Assembly: GCA_900471925.1 (NCBI GenBank)
Contig: UCGV01000027.1
Location: 1-64,000 of the forward strand
From: Hyphomicrobiales bacterium
Lineage (GTDB): Bacteria; Pseudomonadota; Alphaproteobacteria; Rhizobiales; Rhizobiaceae
DNA length: 64,000 nt
Direction of reading: 5' to 3'
In this document: piece by piece, positions 32,792-43,020 of the stretch
Position numbering within the stretch: the stretch's first letter is position 1
How the letters are laid out: each line of letters starts with the position of its first letter
Translations under genes and position numbers: made by a program
Notes under the pieces: generated by a model
Told to the model about the DNA's origin: nothing
The model's database searches: none
What the model saw: only the letters and a program-made list of their open reading frames with translations

Positions 32792-34281
32792 GTCTCTGCC
32801 TTTATGATCGTGCTGAGGTCTGCGGGCAGCACCAGCGTGAAGGTACTGCCGACGCCTTCGGTCGAATCGACCGTAACATCGCCTCCCAAATTTCGTATTA
32901 ACGATCTTACATAGGCAAGGCCAATGCCTTCGCCAGGTTGATCCTGCTCACCAGCGCGTCGAAAAAGCTCGAATACGCGCTCCAGATCCGTCCTGCCGAT
33001 ACCGCGCCCATTGTCCTTGATATCGATCTGGACGCGGCCCTTGCCGGCAGGCATCGCCTTCAAGCGCATTTCGAGGGGTCGGTTCGGCGATCGGTATTTC
33101 ACCGCATTGTCGAGCAGATTACCAAGAACCTGGTCGAGAGAGAAGCGGTCCGTCACGAGTGCCGGCACACGTACATCGATCTCCACCGTGCCCTCGGATG
33201 CAACGATCTGGTGCTGGACGTTTGCCACAGCCGTTTCGAGCACGGCCTTGAGGTCTATCCGTTCCGGAGCAAGCTTGCGCCGGCCGTCGCGCGAAATCTT
33301 CAGGATGGCGTTGATCAGTGAATCCATCTTGCGCGTGGAAGAACGGATAAAGCTCATGGCCTCCGGAAGATCTTCATGAACCGCCAGCCGCGCTTCCCTG
33401 ATCTCCTCCTCGTTGAGTGGCCTGTTATCTGCCAGCACATAGGTGGTGACGGCTTTCAGGCTGGCCTCCAACTCGCTCAGGAAGCCCATGATGTTGACGA
33501 GCGGCGCGCGAAGATCATGCGTGACAATATAAGCGAAACGCTGGATCTCCTGATTGGCCTGCATCAGGTCTTCCGTTCGCTCGCTGACACGCTCCTCAAG
33601 GCCGACATTGAGCACTTCAAGTTCGCTCTGGGCCCGCGAAAGCTCCCGCACGTGCTGGAGGATGATGAGGATCGCGCCCCCCACGACGATAGCGATGGCA
33701 ATTGCGCCGCCAACGGTGACCCATTGCAGATTGTCGGCTGCACTCAGTTGCTCTGTCACGATGACGCGCAGCCGGTCATCCGTCGTAGCAATGATGCCGA
33801 CGAGCGTAGTGCGCGCCATCGACATCGCCGCATTGCCGGTATCGCCGCGAACGATCGCGAGGGCGTCCGCCGTCTGGCCTTGCGAAGCGAGCGTGATTGT
33901 CGAGGAAAGTTCATCGAGCTTAGTATCGATCGCCTTGTCCAACCGAGCCAGGCTTTCGCTGTATCGGGGAACGTCACTCGTTGCGTCGCGCAGCCGCTGG
34001 CGGCGCTGCGAAAGATTCTGGATCGCCGTATTGTAGGGGTCGAGATACTTGCGATCGAGTGTCAGCAGAAACCCGCGCTGGCCGGTCTCGGCATCCTGCA
34101 GCGTCGACAACAGGTCGGCGGCGGCACTGCGCACGCGTCGTATCTGCGCCACCTCGTCGGAATAGACGTTGTTTTCGCGCACAAGCCAGAGCGAAGCCCC
34201 GACGATACCTGTGAGGATCAACACGCCGAGCGCGAGCATGATCAATGCAGAACGCACAAAGGAGGTATTTGAGGGCGGCAT
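32788..34281 (-). CDS. CHASE3-domain sensor histidine kinase
   Basis: 497-residue membrane kinase. An N-terminal helix (ALIMLALGVLILTGIVGASLWLV) precedes a periplasmic CHASE3 sensor (about 35-180, AETGQRGFLLTLDRKYLDPY) and a second helix (VGGAIAIAIVVGGAILIIL). A coiled coil, the His box FAYIVTHDLRAPLVNIMGFL, the N box NLLDNAVKY, and G boxes DNGRGIG and GEGIGLAYV follow. Family knowledge links CHASE3 to unknown extracellular signals. Coupled to the response regulator gene downstream. Confidence 0.9.
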   Translation of the reverse strand: MPPSNTSFVRSALIMLALGVLILTGIVGASLWLVRENNVYSDEVAQIRRVRSAAADLLSTLQDAETGQRGFLLTLDRKYLDPYNTAIQNLSQRRQRLRDATSDVPRYSESLARLDKAIDTKLDELSSTITLASQGQTADALAIVRGDTGNAAMSMARTTLVGIIATTDDRLRVIVTEQLSAADNLQWVTVGGAIAIAIVVGGAILIILQHVRELSRAQSELEVLNVGLEERVSERTEDLMQANQEIQRFAYIVTHDLRAPLVNIMGFLSELEASLKAVTTYVLADNRPLNEEEIREARLAVHEDLPEAMSFIRSSTRKMDSLINAILKISRDGRRKLAPERIDLKAVLETAVANVQHQIVASEGTVEIDVRVPALVTDRFSLDQVLGNLLDNAVKYRSPNRPLEMRLKAMPAGKGRVQIDIKDNGRGIGRTDLERVFELFRRAGEQDQPGEGIGLAYVRSLIRNLGGDVTVDSTEGVGSTFTLVLPADLSTIIKAET

Positions 34282-34326
34282 GAAGGACGATCTCTGAGCG
34301 GGTTTGCGTAGCAGTGACCGAAAAAT

Positions 34327-34356
34327 GCCCTGCGATCAAGCTGATGATCGCAGGGC
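34327..34356 (-). terminator. Terminator of the gene at 34389-34742
   Basis: A perfect 12-bp stem, GCCCTGCGATCA (34327-34338) with 34345-34356, has a 6-base loop; on the minus strand it is followed by ATTTTTCGG. Confidence 0.85.
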
Positions 34357-34388
34357 GCCTTCGGGTCTGTCGACTATCAAAGGGTGAG

Positions 34389-34802
<414 letters not shown>

Positions 34803-35045
34803 TCAGGACGGCCTGATATAGTCCACCTTCAGCTCCAGCCGCAGGCGTACGATCGGCGAACGGTCACCGTTCTGCACCTCGATGCCGAGCGTCCCGCCCG
34901 GCCATTGGGGCAGGCCATCGAGCGCCATTTCGGCAAGCACATGCTTTGCCTCCTCAACGGCGGCAAAGAGATCGGGAAATTCGAACGGCAGGTCGCCGGG
35001 GGCCGTGCCGTCATTGTCTATGGTCTTGAAATAGAAGCGAGACAT
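34803..35045 (-). CDS. DUF6894-like small protein
   Basis: 80-residue protein matching the layout of the small DUF6894 group: start SRFYFKTIDNDGTAPGDLPFEFPDLFAAVEEAKHVLAEMA, then a hydrophilic strand-rich end (GIEVQNGDRSPIVRLRLELKV). The role of the family is unknown. It lies just upstream of the FPASDP gene on the same strand, but that gene has its own promoter overlapping the 3' end of this one, so the two may be separately controlled. Confidence 0.7.
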   Translation of the reverse strand: MSRFYFKTIDNDGTAPGDLPFEFPDLFAAVEEAKHVLAEMALDGLPQWPGGTLGIEVQNGDRSPIVRLRLELKVDYIRPS

Positions 35046-35237
35046 CTGGCTGCATCCGTTGCCAAAGCATAAAGCGGCAGTCGGCCAAAGGTTTCAGATC
35101 ACCCACGAGATTCCGCGTTTTTCCTTCGCAAAGCGCCATTGCCCACGTGTCAGATCTCCAACAATTCGCCTTCAGGTTTCAATAAACATTTCAGAATTTC
35201 GTGATATTCCCGCCGCAGGATGGAGATGGAGAAACGG

Positions 35238-36815
35238 ATGCCGGAATTCTTCAGGAGCAGGGCGGGACGGCAGTGTCTGTCGATCATGACACTCGGTGCG
35301 GCGTTGTGGCTGTCCGGTGCGCTGCTGGATATCGATAACTGGCTCGTCAACTTCATGAGCAGCTTCGAAGACTACGGCGCCGACAAATTTGTGCTGGCCC
35401 TCGGTATCGCCGGCGCCATGAGCTTCATCTATTCCGTCCTGCGCATTGCCGATCTTCGCAAGGAAATGCAGCTTCGCGACGCGGCCCAGGCTCGCGCTGA
35501 CTGGACGGCAACCCATGACCATCTGACCAAGCTTCCGAACCGATACGCCTTCGAACGCAAGATCCTGCCGAAACCATCCGACAAGCAGGGCAACATCCCC
35601 GAGGAGGCGAGAAGCAACGTGACGATCTTCTCCGTCGATCTCGACGGCTTCAAGAAGGTCAACGACCTCGTCGGCCACAAGGGTGGCGACGTGCTCCTCG
35701 TGGAAGTATCCAAACGCATCTGCGCGCTTGGCAACGCCGATTGCGTCTATCGTTTCGGCGGCGATGAATTCATCATCATCGCTCTCGGCCTCACACCGGC
35801 ACGTGAAGAATGGTTCGCCAAAGTGCTGATCCAGGCAGTAACCCGCCCGATCATGATCGACGGCTTTGCCGTCGAGGTCGGTGCCAGCGTGGGCTATGCC
35901 CGCTGGAGCGAGGGCGCCGAGCCACTGGAAGATGCCGCCCATCGCGCCGACCTTGCCATGTACGAGGCGAAATCGCGGGGCCCCAATCATCAGCTGATCT
36001 TCGAACCCTCGATGCAGGATAAGGTGACGGAACGCGCGTCATTGGAGACAAAGCTGCGCGGCGCCATTCAGAGCAAAGCCATCAAGACCTATTATCAGCC
36101 GCTGATCGATCTCAGGAGCGGCATGCTTTGCGGCTTCGAAGCACTTGCGCGATGGACCGACGAGGACGGCATCAGCATCCCTCCCCCGGTCTTCATCGGC
36201 ATCGCCGAGGAGACGGGCATGATCACCGAACTCTTCGAAAACCTCCTCAGCCAGGCTTGCAATGACGCCCTGGCATGGCCGGAAGATATCCGCCTGTCCT
36301 TCAACGTGTCGCCGGTGCAGATGGAGGACAAGCTGCTTGCCTCCCGCATTCTCAAGGTTCTCGCAGCAAGCCGCCTGCCTGTCGGACGGCTGGAGGTGGA
36401 GATTACCGAAAACGCGCTGATCCAGGATCCGGCGATTGCCGCTCATATTCTCGATGAGCTGCATGAGGCCGGTGTACAGATCGCGCTCGACGATTTCGGC
36501 ACAGGCTATTCGAGCCTTGCCCAGCTCGCCCGCTACCGTTTCGACAAGATCAAGATCGACAAGAGCTTCATCGCCACCTGCCGCGAGGATGAAAAGCAGG
36601 AAAAGATCGTCCGCGCCATGCTCGGCCTCGGTAGAAGCCTCAACATCAAGACGACGGCGGAAGGCATCGAGGAACATGCCCAGCTCGCCTATCTGCTGCA
36701 GCTCGGCTGCGACGTCGGCCAGGGCTACCTCTTCGGCAAGGCGATGCCCGCCACGGAAGCGGGCACCTTCGTCGAAAGTCAGAACCAGAATGCCAGTCTG
36801 GCCTCCACGGCCTGA
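35238..36815 (+). CDS. GGDEF-EAL c-di-GMP turnover protein
   Basis: 525 residues. Two N-terminal membrane helices (SIMTLGAALWLSGALL; KFVLALGIAGAMSFIYSVL) precede GGDEF (about 95-260, intact RFGGDEFI) and EAL (about 270-515, intact FEALARW, EITENAL, DDFGTGYSS). Both domains keep catalytic motifs, so it may make and break c-di-GMP; there is no RxxD inhibitory site (GNAD instead). ATG 35238 is chosen because GGAG lies 6 bases upstream; ATG 35220 would add 6 residues without a ribosome binding site. Confidence 0.9.
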   Translation: MPEFFRSRAGRQCLSIMTLGAALWLSGALLDIDNWLVNFMSSFEDYGADKFVLALGIAGAMSFIYSVLRIADLRKEMQLRDAAQARADWTATHDHLTKLPNRYAFERKILPKPSDKQGNIPEEARSNVTIFSVDLDGFKKVNDLVGHKGGDVLLVEVSKRICALGNADCVYRFGGDEFIIIALGLTPAREEWFAKVLIQAVTRPIMIDGFAVEVGASVGYARWSEGAEPLEDAAHRADLAMYEAKSRGPNHQLIFEPSMQDKVTERASLETKLRGAIQSKAIKTYYQPLIDLRSGMLCGFEALARWTDEDGISIPPPVFIGIAEETGMITELFENLLSQACNDALAWPEDIRLSFNVSPVQMEDKLLASRILKVLAASRLPVGRLEVEITENALIQDPAIAAHILDELHEAGVQIALDDFGTGYSSLAQLARYRFDKIKIDKSFIATCREDEKQEKIVRAMLGLGRSLNIKTTAEGIEEHAQLAYLLQLGCDVGQGYLFGKAMPATEAGTFVESQNQNASLASTA

Positions 36816-36820
36816 CAAGG

Positions 36821-36864
36821 GCAATTCCAGCAAAACTGTGAAGCGGTTTTGCGTCCGGAATTGC
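36821..36864. repeat. Rhizobial-type hairpin repeat (short)
   Basis: GCAATTCC...GGAATTGC encloses CAAAAC...GTTTTG. The same core (GCAAAA, TGTGAAGCGG, TTTTGCG) recalls the arm of the repeat at 30883. It matches a motif I know from many Rhizobium intergenic regions. Confidence 0.65.
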
Positions 36865-36879
36865 GTAAACCAAGGGGAT

Positions 36880-36916
36880 AAGCATTCCCGTGTTTCGAAG
36901 AAAAACGGGAATGCTT
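36880..36916. terminator. Bidirectional terminator between GGDEF-EAL and Pi transporter genes
   Basis: AAGCATTCCCGT (36880-36891) pairs perfectly with ACGGGAATGCTT (36905-36916). It lies between convergent genes, 5 bases from the transporter stop codon. Confidence 0.65.
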
Positions 36917-36920
36917 CGAA

Positions 36921-38516
36921 TTAGAAGATCTGGCGCAGGATCACGAACAGCACGAAGGCGATCGCGATCGATGCCGGCAGCGTCAGCACCCAGGCCATGA
37001 TCATGTTACGCACGGTGGACCATTGCAGGCCCGAACCGTTTGCCGCCATCGTGCCCGCGACGCCCGACGACAGGACGTGCGTGGTGGAAACTGGAAGTCC
37101 GAGATGGTCAGCCGAGGCGATCGTCACCATGGCGACGACCTCCGCGGCAGCGCCCTGGCCATAGGTCAGGTGCGTCTTGCCGATCTTCTCACCGACGGTA
37201 ACGACGATACGCTTCCAGCCGACCATGGTGCCCAGGCCAAGCGCCAGTGCGACGGCAACCTTGACCCAAAGCGGAATGAACTTCGTCGCGTTGTCGACCG
37301 AGGCGTGGTAGGCGGTGACGGCCTTGAGATCATTGGCATCCATCGGCAGCAGCTTCTGCTTGTCGATGAGCTTCAGCGCCTCGCCGATCAGGTAGATGTC
37401 GTTGCGGAGATTGCCGACGAGATTGGTCGGAACCGCTTCCACAGTCGGGAAGGCGGCGACTTCCACACTCGTCTGATGGATGTACTGCTGCAGAGCCGGC
37501 GTGGTCGCATCCGTCCAGACCTTGTTCTTGACGGCATTGCTGATTTCGGCCTTGTAGTCGCCGACGGTCACGCCTGGCTTCACATATTTGCCGAGTGCCG
37601 TCTCCACCTGTGCCGAAGCCGCCTTGTAGGCTTCGAGATAGTTGACATCTGGCGTACGGTTGAGCGCGAAGGCGGTCGGCACGAGACCGATCAGGATGAG
37701 CATGATGAGACCCATGCCCTTCTGACCATCATTCGAACCGTGGGCAAAGCTGACACCGGTGCAGGTGAAGATCAGGATGGCGCGGATCCATAACGGCGGC
37801 GGCTGATTGCCCTTCGGCTCCTGATAAAGTTCGGGCTTGCGCACCAGGAACTTCAGCACGACCAGCAGGATGGCGGAAAGGCCGAAACCAATGATCGGCG
37901 AGACCAGCAGCGACAGGCCGATGCTGGTGGCCTGCGACCAGTCCACACCGCTCGTCGCTGTGCCCGCAGGCGCCAGGAACTGGTTGGCAAGACCGACACC
38001 GATGATTGAACCGACCAGCGTATGAGAACTCGAAGACGGCAGGCCGAGATACCAGGTGCCGAGGTTCCAGACGATCGCCGCGATCAACAGGGCGAAGACC
38101 ATGGCAAGGCCCGAACCGGAACCGACCTGCAGGATCAGTTCGACCGGCAACAGAGCAAGGATGCCGAAGGCGACGGCGCCTGTCGATGTCAGAACGCCGA
38201 GGAAGTTGAAGAAACCCGACCAGATGACAGCAAATTCCGCCGGCATGGAGCGGGTGTAAATGACGGTTGCGACGGCATTGGCCGTATCGTGGAAACCGTT
38301 GACGAATTCGAAGCCGAGCGCGATCAGCAGTGCGAGGCCGAGAAGCAACCAGGGAACGGCAACTGCGGCAGTCAGATCACGGGCGAGGGCATAGGCGACA
38401 TATCCGAGACCGCAGACCACAACGAGCCCGAACACCGGCAGAAACCACTTGCCGGAGGAATTCGAGTGATGCAGCGGATGGGAAGCGTCGCTATGGCTGG
38501 GGGCAATATCGGCCAT
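36921..38516 (-). CDS. pit: Inorganic phosphate transporter (PitA/PHO4 family)
   Basis: 531-residue inner membrane Pi:H+ symporter (metal-phosphate). Duplicated PHO4 signatures: GFEFVNGFHDTANAVATVIYTRSM near the N-terminus and FAHGSNDGQKGMGLIMLILIGLVP in the middle. The segments GLPSSSSHTLVGSIIGVGLAN and GLPVSTTHVLSSGVAGTMAA are also family-typical. A soluble loop of about 130 residues lies between the helix blocks. Divergent from ackA-xfp, whose first enzyme consumes Pi. Confidence 0.93.
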   Translation of the reverse strand: MADIAPSHSDASHPLHHSNSSGKWFLPVFGLVVVCGLGYVAYALARDLTAAVAVPWLLLGLALLIALGFEFVNGFHDTANAVATVIYTRSMPAEFAVIWSGFFNFLGVLTSTGAVAFGILALLPVELILQVGSGSGLAMVFALLIAAIVWNLGTWYLGLPSSSSHTLVGSIIGVGLANQFLAPAGTATSGVDWSQATSIGLSLLVSPIIGFGLSAILLVVLKFLVRKPELYQEPKGNQPPPLWIRAILIFTCTGVSFAHGSNDGQKGMGLIMLILIGLVPTAFALNRTPDVNYLEAYKAASAQVETALGKYVKPGVTVGDYKAEISNAVKNKVWTDATTPALQQYIHQTSVEVAAFPTVEAVPTNLVGNLRNDIYLIGEALKLIDKQKLLPMDANDLKAVTAYHASVDNATKFIPLWVKVAVALALGLGTMVGWKRIVVTVGEKIGKTHLTYGQGAAAEVVAMVTIASADHLGLPVSTTHVLSSGVAGTMAANGSGLQWSTVRNMIMAWVLTLPASIAIAFVLFVILRQIF

Positions 38517-38693
38517 GGCATAGTTCCTTGTTCCATTTGCAAATTTGCCATTTGTTAATAAATCCGCAGCGTGAACCTCTCATGACGCAGATCGACAACC
38601 AAAAATTGCTTGGCGGCCTGCAAAAGGCTTCCCACCCGGCGCAATGACGCTAAGTTCGCCCAACGTCACGCTTGCCGGGGAGCATCAAGCAAC

Positions 38694-39869
38694 ATGCCGT
38701 CGACCGACCTTCTCCTGACCTTCAATGCCGGCTCCTCGACTGTGAAGATCGGCATTTTCGCCATCGAGGATGCGAAGGTGCTGCGGATCGGCAAAGGGGT
38801 GATCGACTTTCGCTCCGAACCGCTGGCCTTCAGCCTCACGGCAGGCCCCAAGACCTTCGAGAACCCCTTGAAGGCCGTGCTGACCGACGATCTGCACGGC
38901 GTGATTGACGAGACATTCGAACTGCTGGCGGATCATTTCGATATCGGCGCTGTGCGCGCGGCGGGCCACCGCGTCGTTCACGGCGGCGACCGTTTTACCG
39001 AGGCAATAGTGCTCGACGATGCCGCCATCGAAGCAATTGATGCACTGACGCCGCTTGCCCCCCTCCACCAGCCGCAAGCGCTGCGTTTCATCCGTGCGCT
39101 ACAGCACCTGAAGCCGCATCTGGCCCAGACAGCCTCCTTCGATACGGCCTTTCATGCCACGCAGGACGATCTCGTCCGCCGCTTCGCCATTCCCCGTGTC
39201 CTGCATGACGAAGGCATCAAGCGCTACGGCTTTCACGGCCTGTCCTACAAATTCATTGCCGGCGAGGTGAGCCGCAGGCTGTCGAACAAGCTGAAGATCG
39301 TTGCAGCTCATCTCGGCAGCGGCGCCAGCCTCTGCGCCCTGGAGAAAGGTCTCAGCCGCGATTGCAGCATGGGGTTTTCCACGCTCGACGGAATTCCGAT
39401 GGCGACGCGGCCCGGCTGGCTCGATCCCGGCGTGATGCTCTATCTCCTGCAGCAGAAAAAACTCTCTGCAGATCAGGTGGAGGATATGCTCTATCATCGC
39501 GCCGGATTGCTCGGTGTTTCCGACATCAACGCCGATACACGCGATCTCCTAGAGGACGACCGCCAGGAGGCGCACGAGGCAATCGACCTCTTCACGCTGC
39601 GCATCGCGGGCGAAATCGGCCGCATGTCCATGACGCTCGGCGGGCTCGACGCCATCGTCTTCACGGCCGGCATCGGTGAGCATCAGCCGCAGATCCGGGC
39701 TGCGGTCGTCCAGCGCCTGTCGTGGCTCGGCCTTGCCATCGACGACAAGGCGAATACGGCCAACGGCTTCACGATCACGACACCCGCAAGCCGTATAACG
39801 GCGCATGTCATTGCGACCGACGAAGAACAGATCATCGCGCAGGAGGCGCTCGCAATAGTTCGCTCCTGA
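38694..39869 (+). CDS. ackA: Acetate kinase
   Basis: 391 residues. Interconverts acetyl phosphate + ADP and acetate + ATP in the cytoplasm. The signature near the N-terminus is LTFNAGSSTVKIGIF (NAGSS form); further motifs are GHRVVHGGDRF, FDTAFHA, RYGFHGLSYKFIA (second kinase signature), HLGSGASLCAL and IVFTAGIGEHQPQIR. ATG 38694 fits the family start. The phosphoketolase gene follows after 72 bases, so acetyl phosphate from that enzyme is probably cashed for ATP here. No phosphotransacetylase gene lies nearby. Confidence 0.93.
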   Translation: MPSTDLLLTFNAGSSTVKIGIFAIEDAKVLRIGKGVIDFRSEPLAFSLTAGPKTFENPLKAVLTDDLHGVIDETFELLADHFDIGAVRAAGHRVVHGGDRFTEAIVLDDAAIEAIDALTPLAPLHQPQALRFIRALQHLKPHLAQTASFDTAFHATQDDLVRRFAIPRVLHDEGIKRYGFHGLSYKFIAGEVSRRLSNKLKIVAAHLGSGASLCALEKGLSRDCSMGFSTLDGIPMATRPGWLDPGVMLYLLQQKKLSADQVEDMLYHRAGLLGVSDINADTRDLLEDDRQEAHEAIDLFTLRIAGEIGRMSMTLGGLDAIVFTAGIGEHQPQIRAAVVQRLSWLGLAIDDKANTANGFTITTPASRITAHVIATDEEQIIAQEALAIVRS

Positions 39870-39941
39870 TGATCCAGATCAAGGGCATGCCGGCGCCGGC
39901 AGCTAGAATTGACGTTGAACAAGTTTAAACGGGAGAAATCC

Positions 39942-42329
39942 ATGGAAAAGCATGTCTCGACCCCAACAGTTCTTTCCGATGCCGAACTCGCACTCATCGA
40001 TCGCTACTGGCGCGCCGCCAATTATCTCTCTGTCGGGCAGATCTATCTTCTGTCCAACCCCCTCCTGCGCCAGCCGTTGAAACCCGAGCACATCAAGCCT
40101 CGCCTGCTCGGCCACTGGGGCACGACACCAGGTCTCAACTTCATCTATGCACATCTGAACCGCATCATCCGCGCCCGCGATCTCGACATCATCTACATGT
40201 GCGGCCCCGGCCACGGCGGGCCCGGCATGGTCGCCAATACCTATCTCGAGGGTATCTACAGCGAAATTTACCCCGATATCGCCGAAACCGAGGACGGCCT
40301 GCGCAAGCTCTTTCGCCAGTTCTCCTTCCCTGGCGGCATTCCGAGCCATGCGGCACCGGAAACGCCCGGCTCGATCCATGAGGGCGGCGAACTCGGCTAC
40401 GCGCTCGTCCATGCCTATGGCGCAGCCTTCGACAATCCCGACCTGATCGTCGCCTGCGTTATCGGCGATGGCGAAGCCGAGACCGGCCCGCTGGCGGCAA
40501 GCTGGCATTCCAACAAGTTCCTGAACCCTGCCCGCGATGGCGCCGTCCTGCCGATCCTGCACCTGAACGGTTACAAGATCGCCAATCCGACCATTCTCGG
40601 CCGCGCCAGTGACGAGGATCTGACCCATCTTTTTGAAGGCTATGGTTATGAGCCCTTCTTTGTCGAGGGCCACGAGCCGGCGAAGATGCACCAGCAGATG
40701 GCCGCGACCTACGAGAAGGTCTTCGACCGTATCCGCGCCATCCAGAAACAGGCGCGTGAAGGCAAGGCGCCGCAGGCATGCCCGCGCTGGCCGATGATCG
40801 TGCTGCGCAGCCCCAAGGGCTGGACCGGGCCTAAGGAAGTGGACGGCAAGAAGGTCGAGGGTTTCTGGCGTGCCCATCAGGTACCGGTTTCCAATTGCCG
40901 CGATGACGACGGGCACCGCAAGATCCTCGAAGACTGGATGCGCGGCTACGATCCCGAAGACCTGTTCGATAGCGCCGGCAGGCTGAAACCGGAACTGAAG
41001 GCGCTGGCTCCGACGGGCCAACGCCGTATGGGCGCCAATCCGCACGCCAATGGCGGCATTCTGCGCAAGGAACTGATCGCCCCCGATATCCGCGCCTATG
41101 AGGTGAAGGTCGAAAAACGTGGTGATGCCATGGTGCAGTCCACCGAAATCCTCGGCCACTACCTGCGCGACACGCTGAAACTCAATGCGGCCAATGCCAA
41201 TTTCCGCATCTTCGGCCCCGATGAAACAGAATCGAACCGCCTCGGCAGCGTCTTCGAAGTCACCGATCGCATCTGGATGGAAAAGATCGAACCCTACGAC
41301 GTGAACCTTTCAGATGACGGCCGCGTCATGGAGGTCCTGAGTGAACATCTCTGCCAGGGCTGGCTGGAAGGCTATCTGCTGACGGGCCGGCACGGACTGT
41401 TCTCCTGCTACGAGGCCTTCATCCACATCATCGATTCCATGTTCAACCAGCACGCCAAATGGCTGAAGGTCACCCGCGAGCTGGAATGGCGAAAGCCGAT
41501 CTCCTCGCTCAACTATCTCCTGACCTCGCATGTCTGGCGGCAGGATCATAATGGCTTCTCGCATCAGGATCCTGGCTTCGTCGATCTCGTCGCCAACAAG
41601 AAGGCCGATATCGTGCGCATCTACCTGCCACCGGACGCCAACACCCTGCTCTGGGTCGGCGATCATTGCCTGCAGACTTATGACCGCATCAACGTCATCG
41701 TCGCCGGCAAGCAGCCGGAGCCACAGTGGCTGACAATGGACGAAGCCATAAAGCACTGCGAGACCGGCATCGGCATCTGGGATTGGGCAAGCCATGAGGA
41801 TGATACGGTGGCGCCCGACGTCGTCATGGCCTGCGCCGGCGACGTTCCGACGATGGAGACGCTCGCCGCCGTCGATCTACTGCACCAGCATATTCCGGAA
41901 CTGAAGATCCGCACGGTCAATGTGGTCGACCTGCTTGCGCTGCAATCGAAGGATCAGCATCCACATGGCCTGACGGACGAAGTCTTCGATGCGATCTTCA
42001 CGCCAGACAGGCCGGTGATCTTTGCCTATCACGGCTACCCCTACCTCATTCACCGGCTGACCTATAAGCGCACCAACCATGGCAATATCCATGTCCGCGG
42101 CTTCATCGAGGAGGGAACGACGACGACTCCTTTCGACATGACCGTGCTGAACGAACTGGATCGTTTCCACCTCGCCATCGAGGCGATCGGGCGCGTTCCG
42201 GGGCTGAAGGAAAAGGTGCCAGAGGTGCTGGAAAGCTTGAAAGCCAAACTTGTCGAACATCATGCCTATGTCCGCGAATATGGCGAGGACATGCCTGACG
42301 TGCGCAACTGGAAATGGCCGGCGGCCTGA
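39942..42329 (+). CDS. xfp: Xylulose-5-phosphate/fructose-6-phosphate phosphoketolase
   Basis: 795 residues, normal family length. Cleaves X5P or F6P with Pi to acetyl phosphate plus G3P or E4P using thiamine diphosphate. Motifs: YLSVGQIYL and [18 protein letters not shown] at the N-terminus, [20 protein letters not shown]-binding [37 protein letters not shown] and [29 protein letters not shown] 39942 follows CGGGAGAAA. Forms a bypass with ackA and possibly the divergent Pi transporter. Confidence 0.95.
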   Translation: MEKHVSTPTVLSDAELALIDRYWRAANYLSVGQIYLLSNPLLRQPLKPEHIKPRLLGHWGTTPGLNFIYAHLNRIIRARDLDIIYMCGPGHGGPGMVANTYLEGIYSEIYPDIAETEDGLRKLFRQFSFPGGIPSHAAPETPGSIHEGGELGYALVHAYGAAFDNPDLIVACVIGDGEAETGPLAASWHSNKFLNPARDGAVLPILHLNGYKIANPTILGRASDEDLTHLFEGYGYEPFFVEGHEPAKMHQQMAATYEKVFDRIRAIQKQAREGKAPQACPRWPMIVLRSPKGWTGPKEVDGKKVEGFWRAHQVPVSNCRDDDGHRKILEDWMRGYDPEDLFDSAGRLKPELKALAPTGQRRMGANPHANGGILRKELIAPDIRAYEVKVEKRGDAMVQSTEILGHYLRDTLKLNAANANFRIFGPDETESNRLGSVFEVTDRIWMEKIEPYDVNLSDDGRVMEVLSEHLCQGWLEGYLLTGRHGLFSCYEAFIHIIDSMFNQHAKWLKVTRELEWRKPISSLNYLLTSHVWRQDHNGFSHQDPGFVDLVANKKADIVRIYLPPDANTLLWVGDHCLQTYDRINVIVAGKQPEPQWLTMDEAIKHCETGIGIWDWASHEDDTVAPDVVMACAGDVPTMETLAAVDLLHQHIPELKIRTVNVVDLLALQSKDQHPHGLTDEVFDAIFTPDRPVIFAYHGYPYLIHRLTYKRTNHGNIHVRGFIEEGTTTTPFDMTVLNELDRFHLAIEAIGRVPGLKEKVPEVLESLKAKLVEHHAYVREYGEDMPDVRNWKWPAA

Positions 42330-42346
42330 ACGAAACAGGCATGAAA

Positions 42347-42375
42347 GGGGCCGCACGGAAACCGCGCGGCCCTTC
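42347..42375 (+). terminator. Terminator after xfp
   Basis: GGGGCCGC and GCGGCCC flank an inner CGG-AAA-CCG pairing, followed by TTCCCC. It lies 18 bases after the xfp stop. The U-run is weak, the stem strong. Confidence 0.6.
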
Positions 42376-42413
42376 CCCAGCCGTGATCTGGAATTACACG
42401 AAGATAAATACGT

Positions 42414-42450
42414 CGTGATCTCCGTCCTTCAAGGAAGGACGGAGATCACG
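42414..42450. repeat. Perfect 17-bp inverted repeat with 3-base loop
   Basis: The stem 42414-42430 pairs completely with 42434-42450 around AAG. It lies between convergent xfp and the gene at 42454 and may terminate the latter, but neither side has a U-run; unusually long and perfect. Confidence 0.6.
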
Positions 42451-42453
42451 ATA

Positions 42454-42861
42454 TTATTGAGCGTTCGGTGTACCGCTCGGCGCAGGTGCGTCCGTCGATG
42501 GATTGGTGCCGCCCACCGGTGCCGGGCTGCTAGGCGCAGGGCTGTTGCCCGTTGCTTCCGGCGGTTTGATGGAACCGGTAGCCGTACTGTTGTCGAGAGG
42601 TGCGGCACCCGGAGCCTGATCGTTCATCGCAGGGGTCGTCGATGCGGTCGAGGCCGGCTGGTTCGTCGCACCCGGCCAGATAGCGAAGCTCGCCGCCGCA
42701 ATCAGAATGACCAGGATACCGGCCGCAAGCACACCCCAGAGCGAAACGCTACGCCGTTCATCGGCAAGCACCTTCTCCTCTTCGTAAGATGCCTGCCCGA
42801 GCGGCATGCCAGTATTCTCGTCGACGATGCGGTTATTCCTGTCGTCACCATATTGGGCCAT
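42454..42861 (-). CDS. Hypothetical single-helix membrane protein with Pro/Ala-rich tail
   Basis: 135 residues. A cytoplasmic N-terminus (about 1-40, acidic: DDRNNRIVDENTGMPLGQASYEEEKVLADERR), one membrane helix (LWGVLAAGILVILIAAASFAIWPG) and an extracytoplasmic low-complexity tail rich in Pro, Ala, Ser, Thr and Asn. ATG 42861 has GGAGG 8 bases upstream; the frame extends 5 codons further. An EcfG-type promoter lies upstream, so stress induction is likely. Family unknown. Confidence 0.68.
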   Translation of the reverse strand: MAQYGDDRNNRIVDENTGMPLGQASYEEEKVLADERRSVSLWGVLAAGILVILIAAASFAIWPGATNQPASTASTTPAMNDQAPGAAPLDNSTATGSIKPPEATGNSPAPSSPAPVGGTNPSTDAPAPSGTPNAQ

Positions 42862-42889
42862 CGCTTGATCCTCCAATCTGTGACGGAGA

Positions 42890-42914
42890 AACCAAATAGA
42901 AGGAAAGATGTTCC
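42890..42914 (-). promoter_or_regulatory. EcfG/RpoE2-type promoter
   Basis: On the minus strand GGAAC (42914-42910), 17 bases, then GTT (42892-42890), i.e. GGAAC-N18-TT. 29 bases before ATG 42861. Confidence 0.6.
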
Positions 42915-43020
42915 ATCGAACGGTTCTTCAAGATGCACTCGCACGGCAATCGGCCGCCGGTCTTCTTGACCTGGTTGCACTTCCTCAACATGATCCATGA
43001 CATCAACTCAGGAGTGACCC

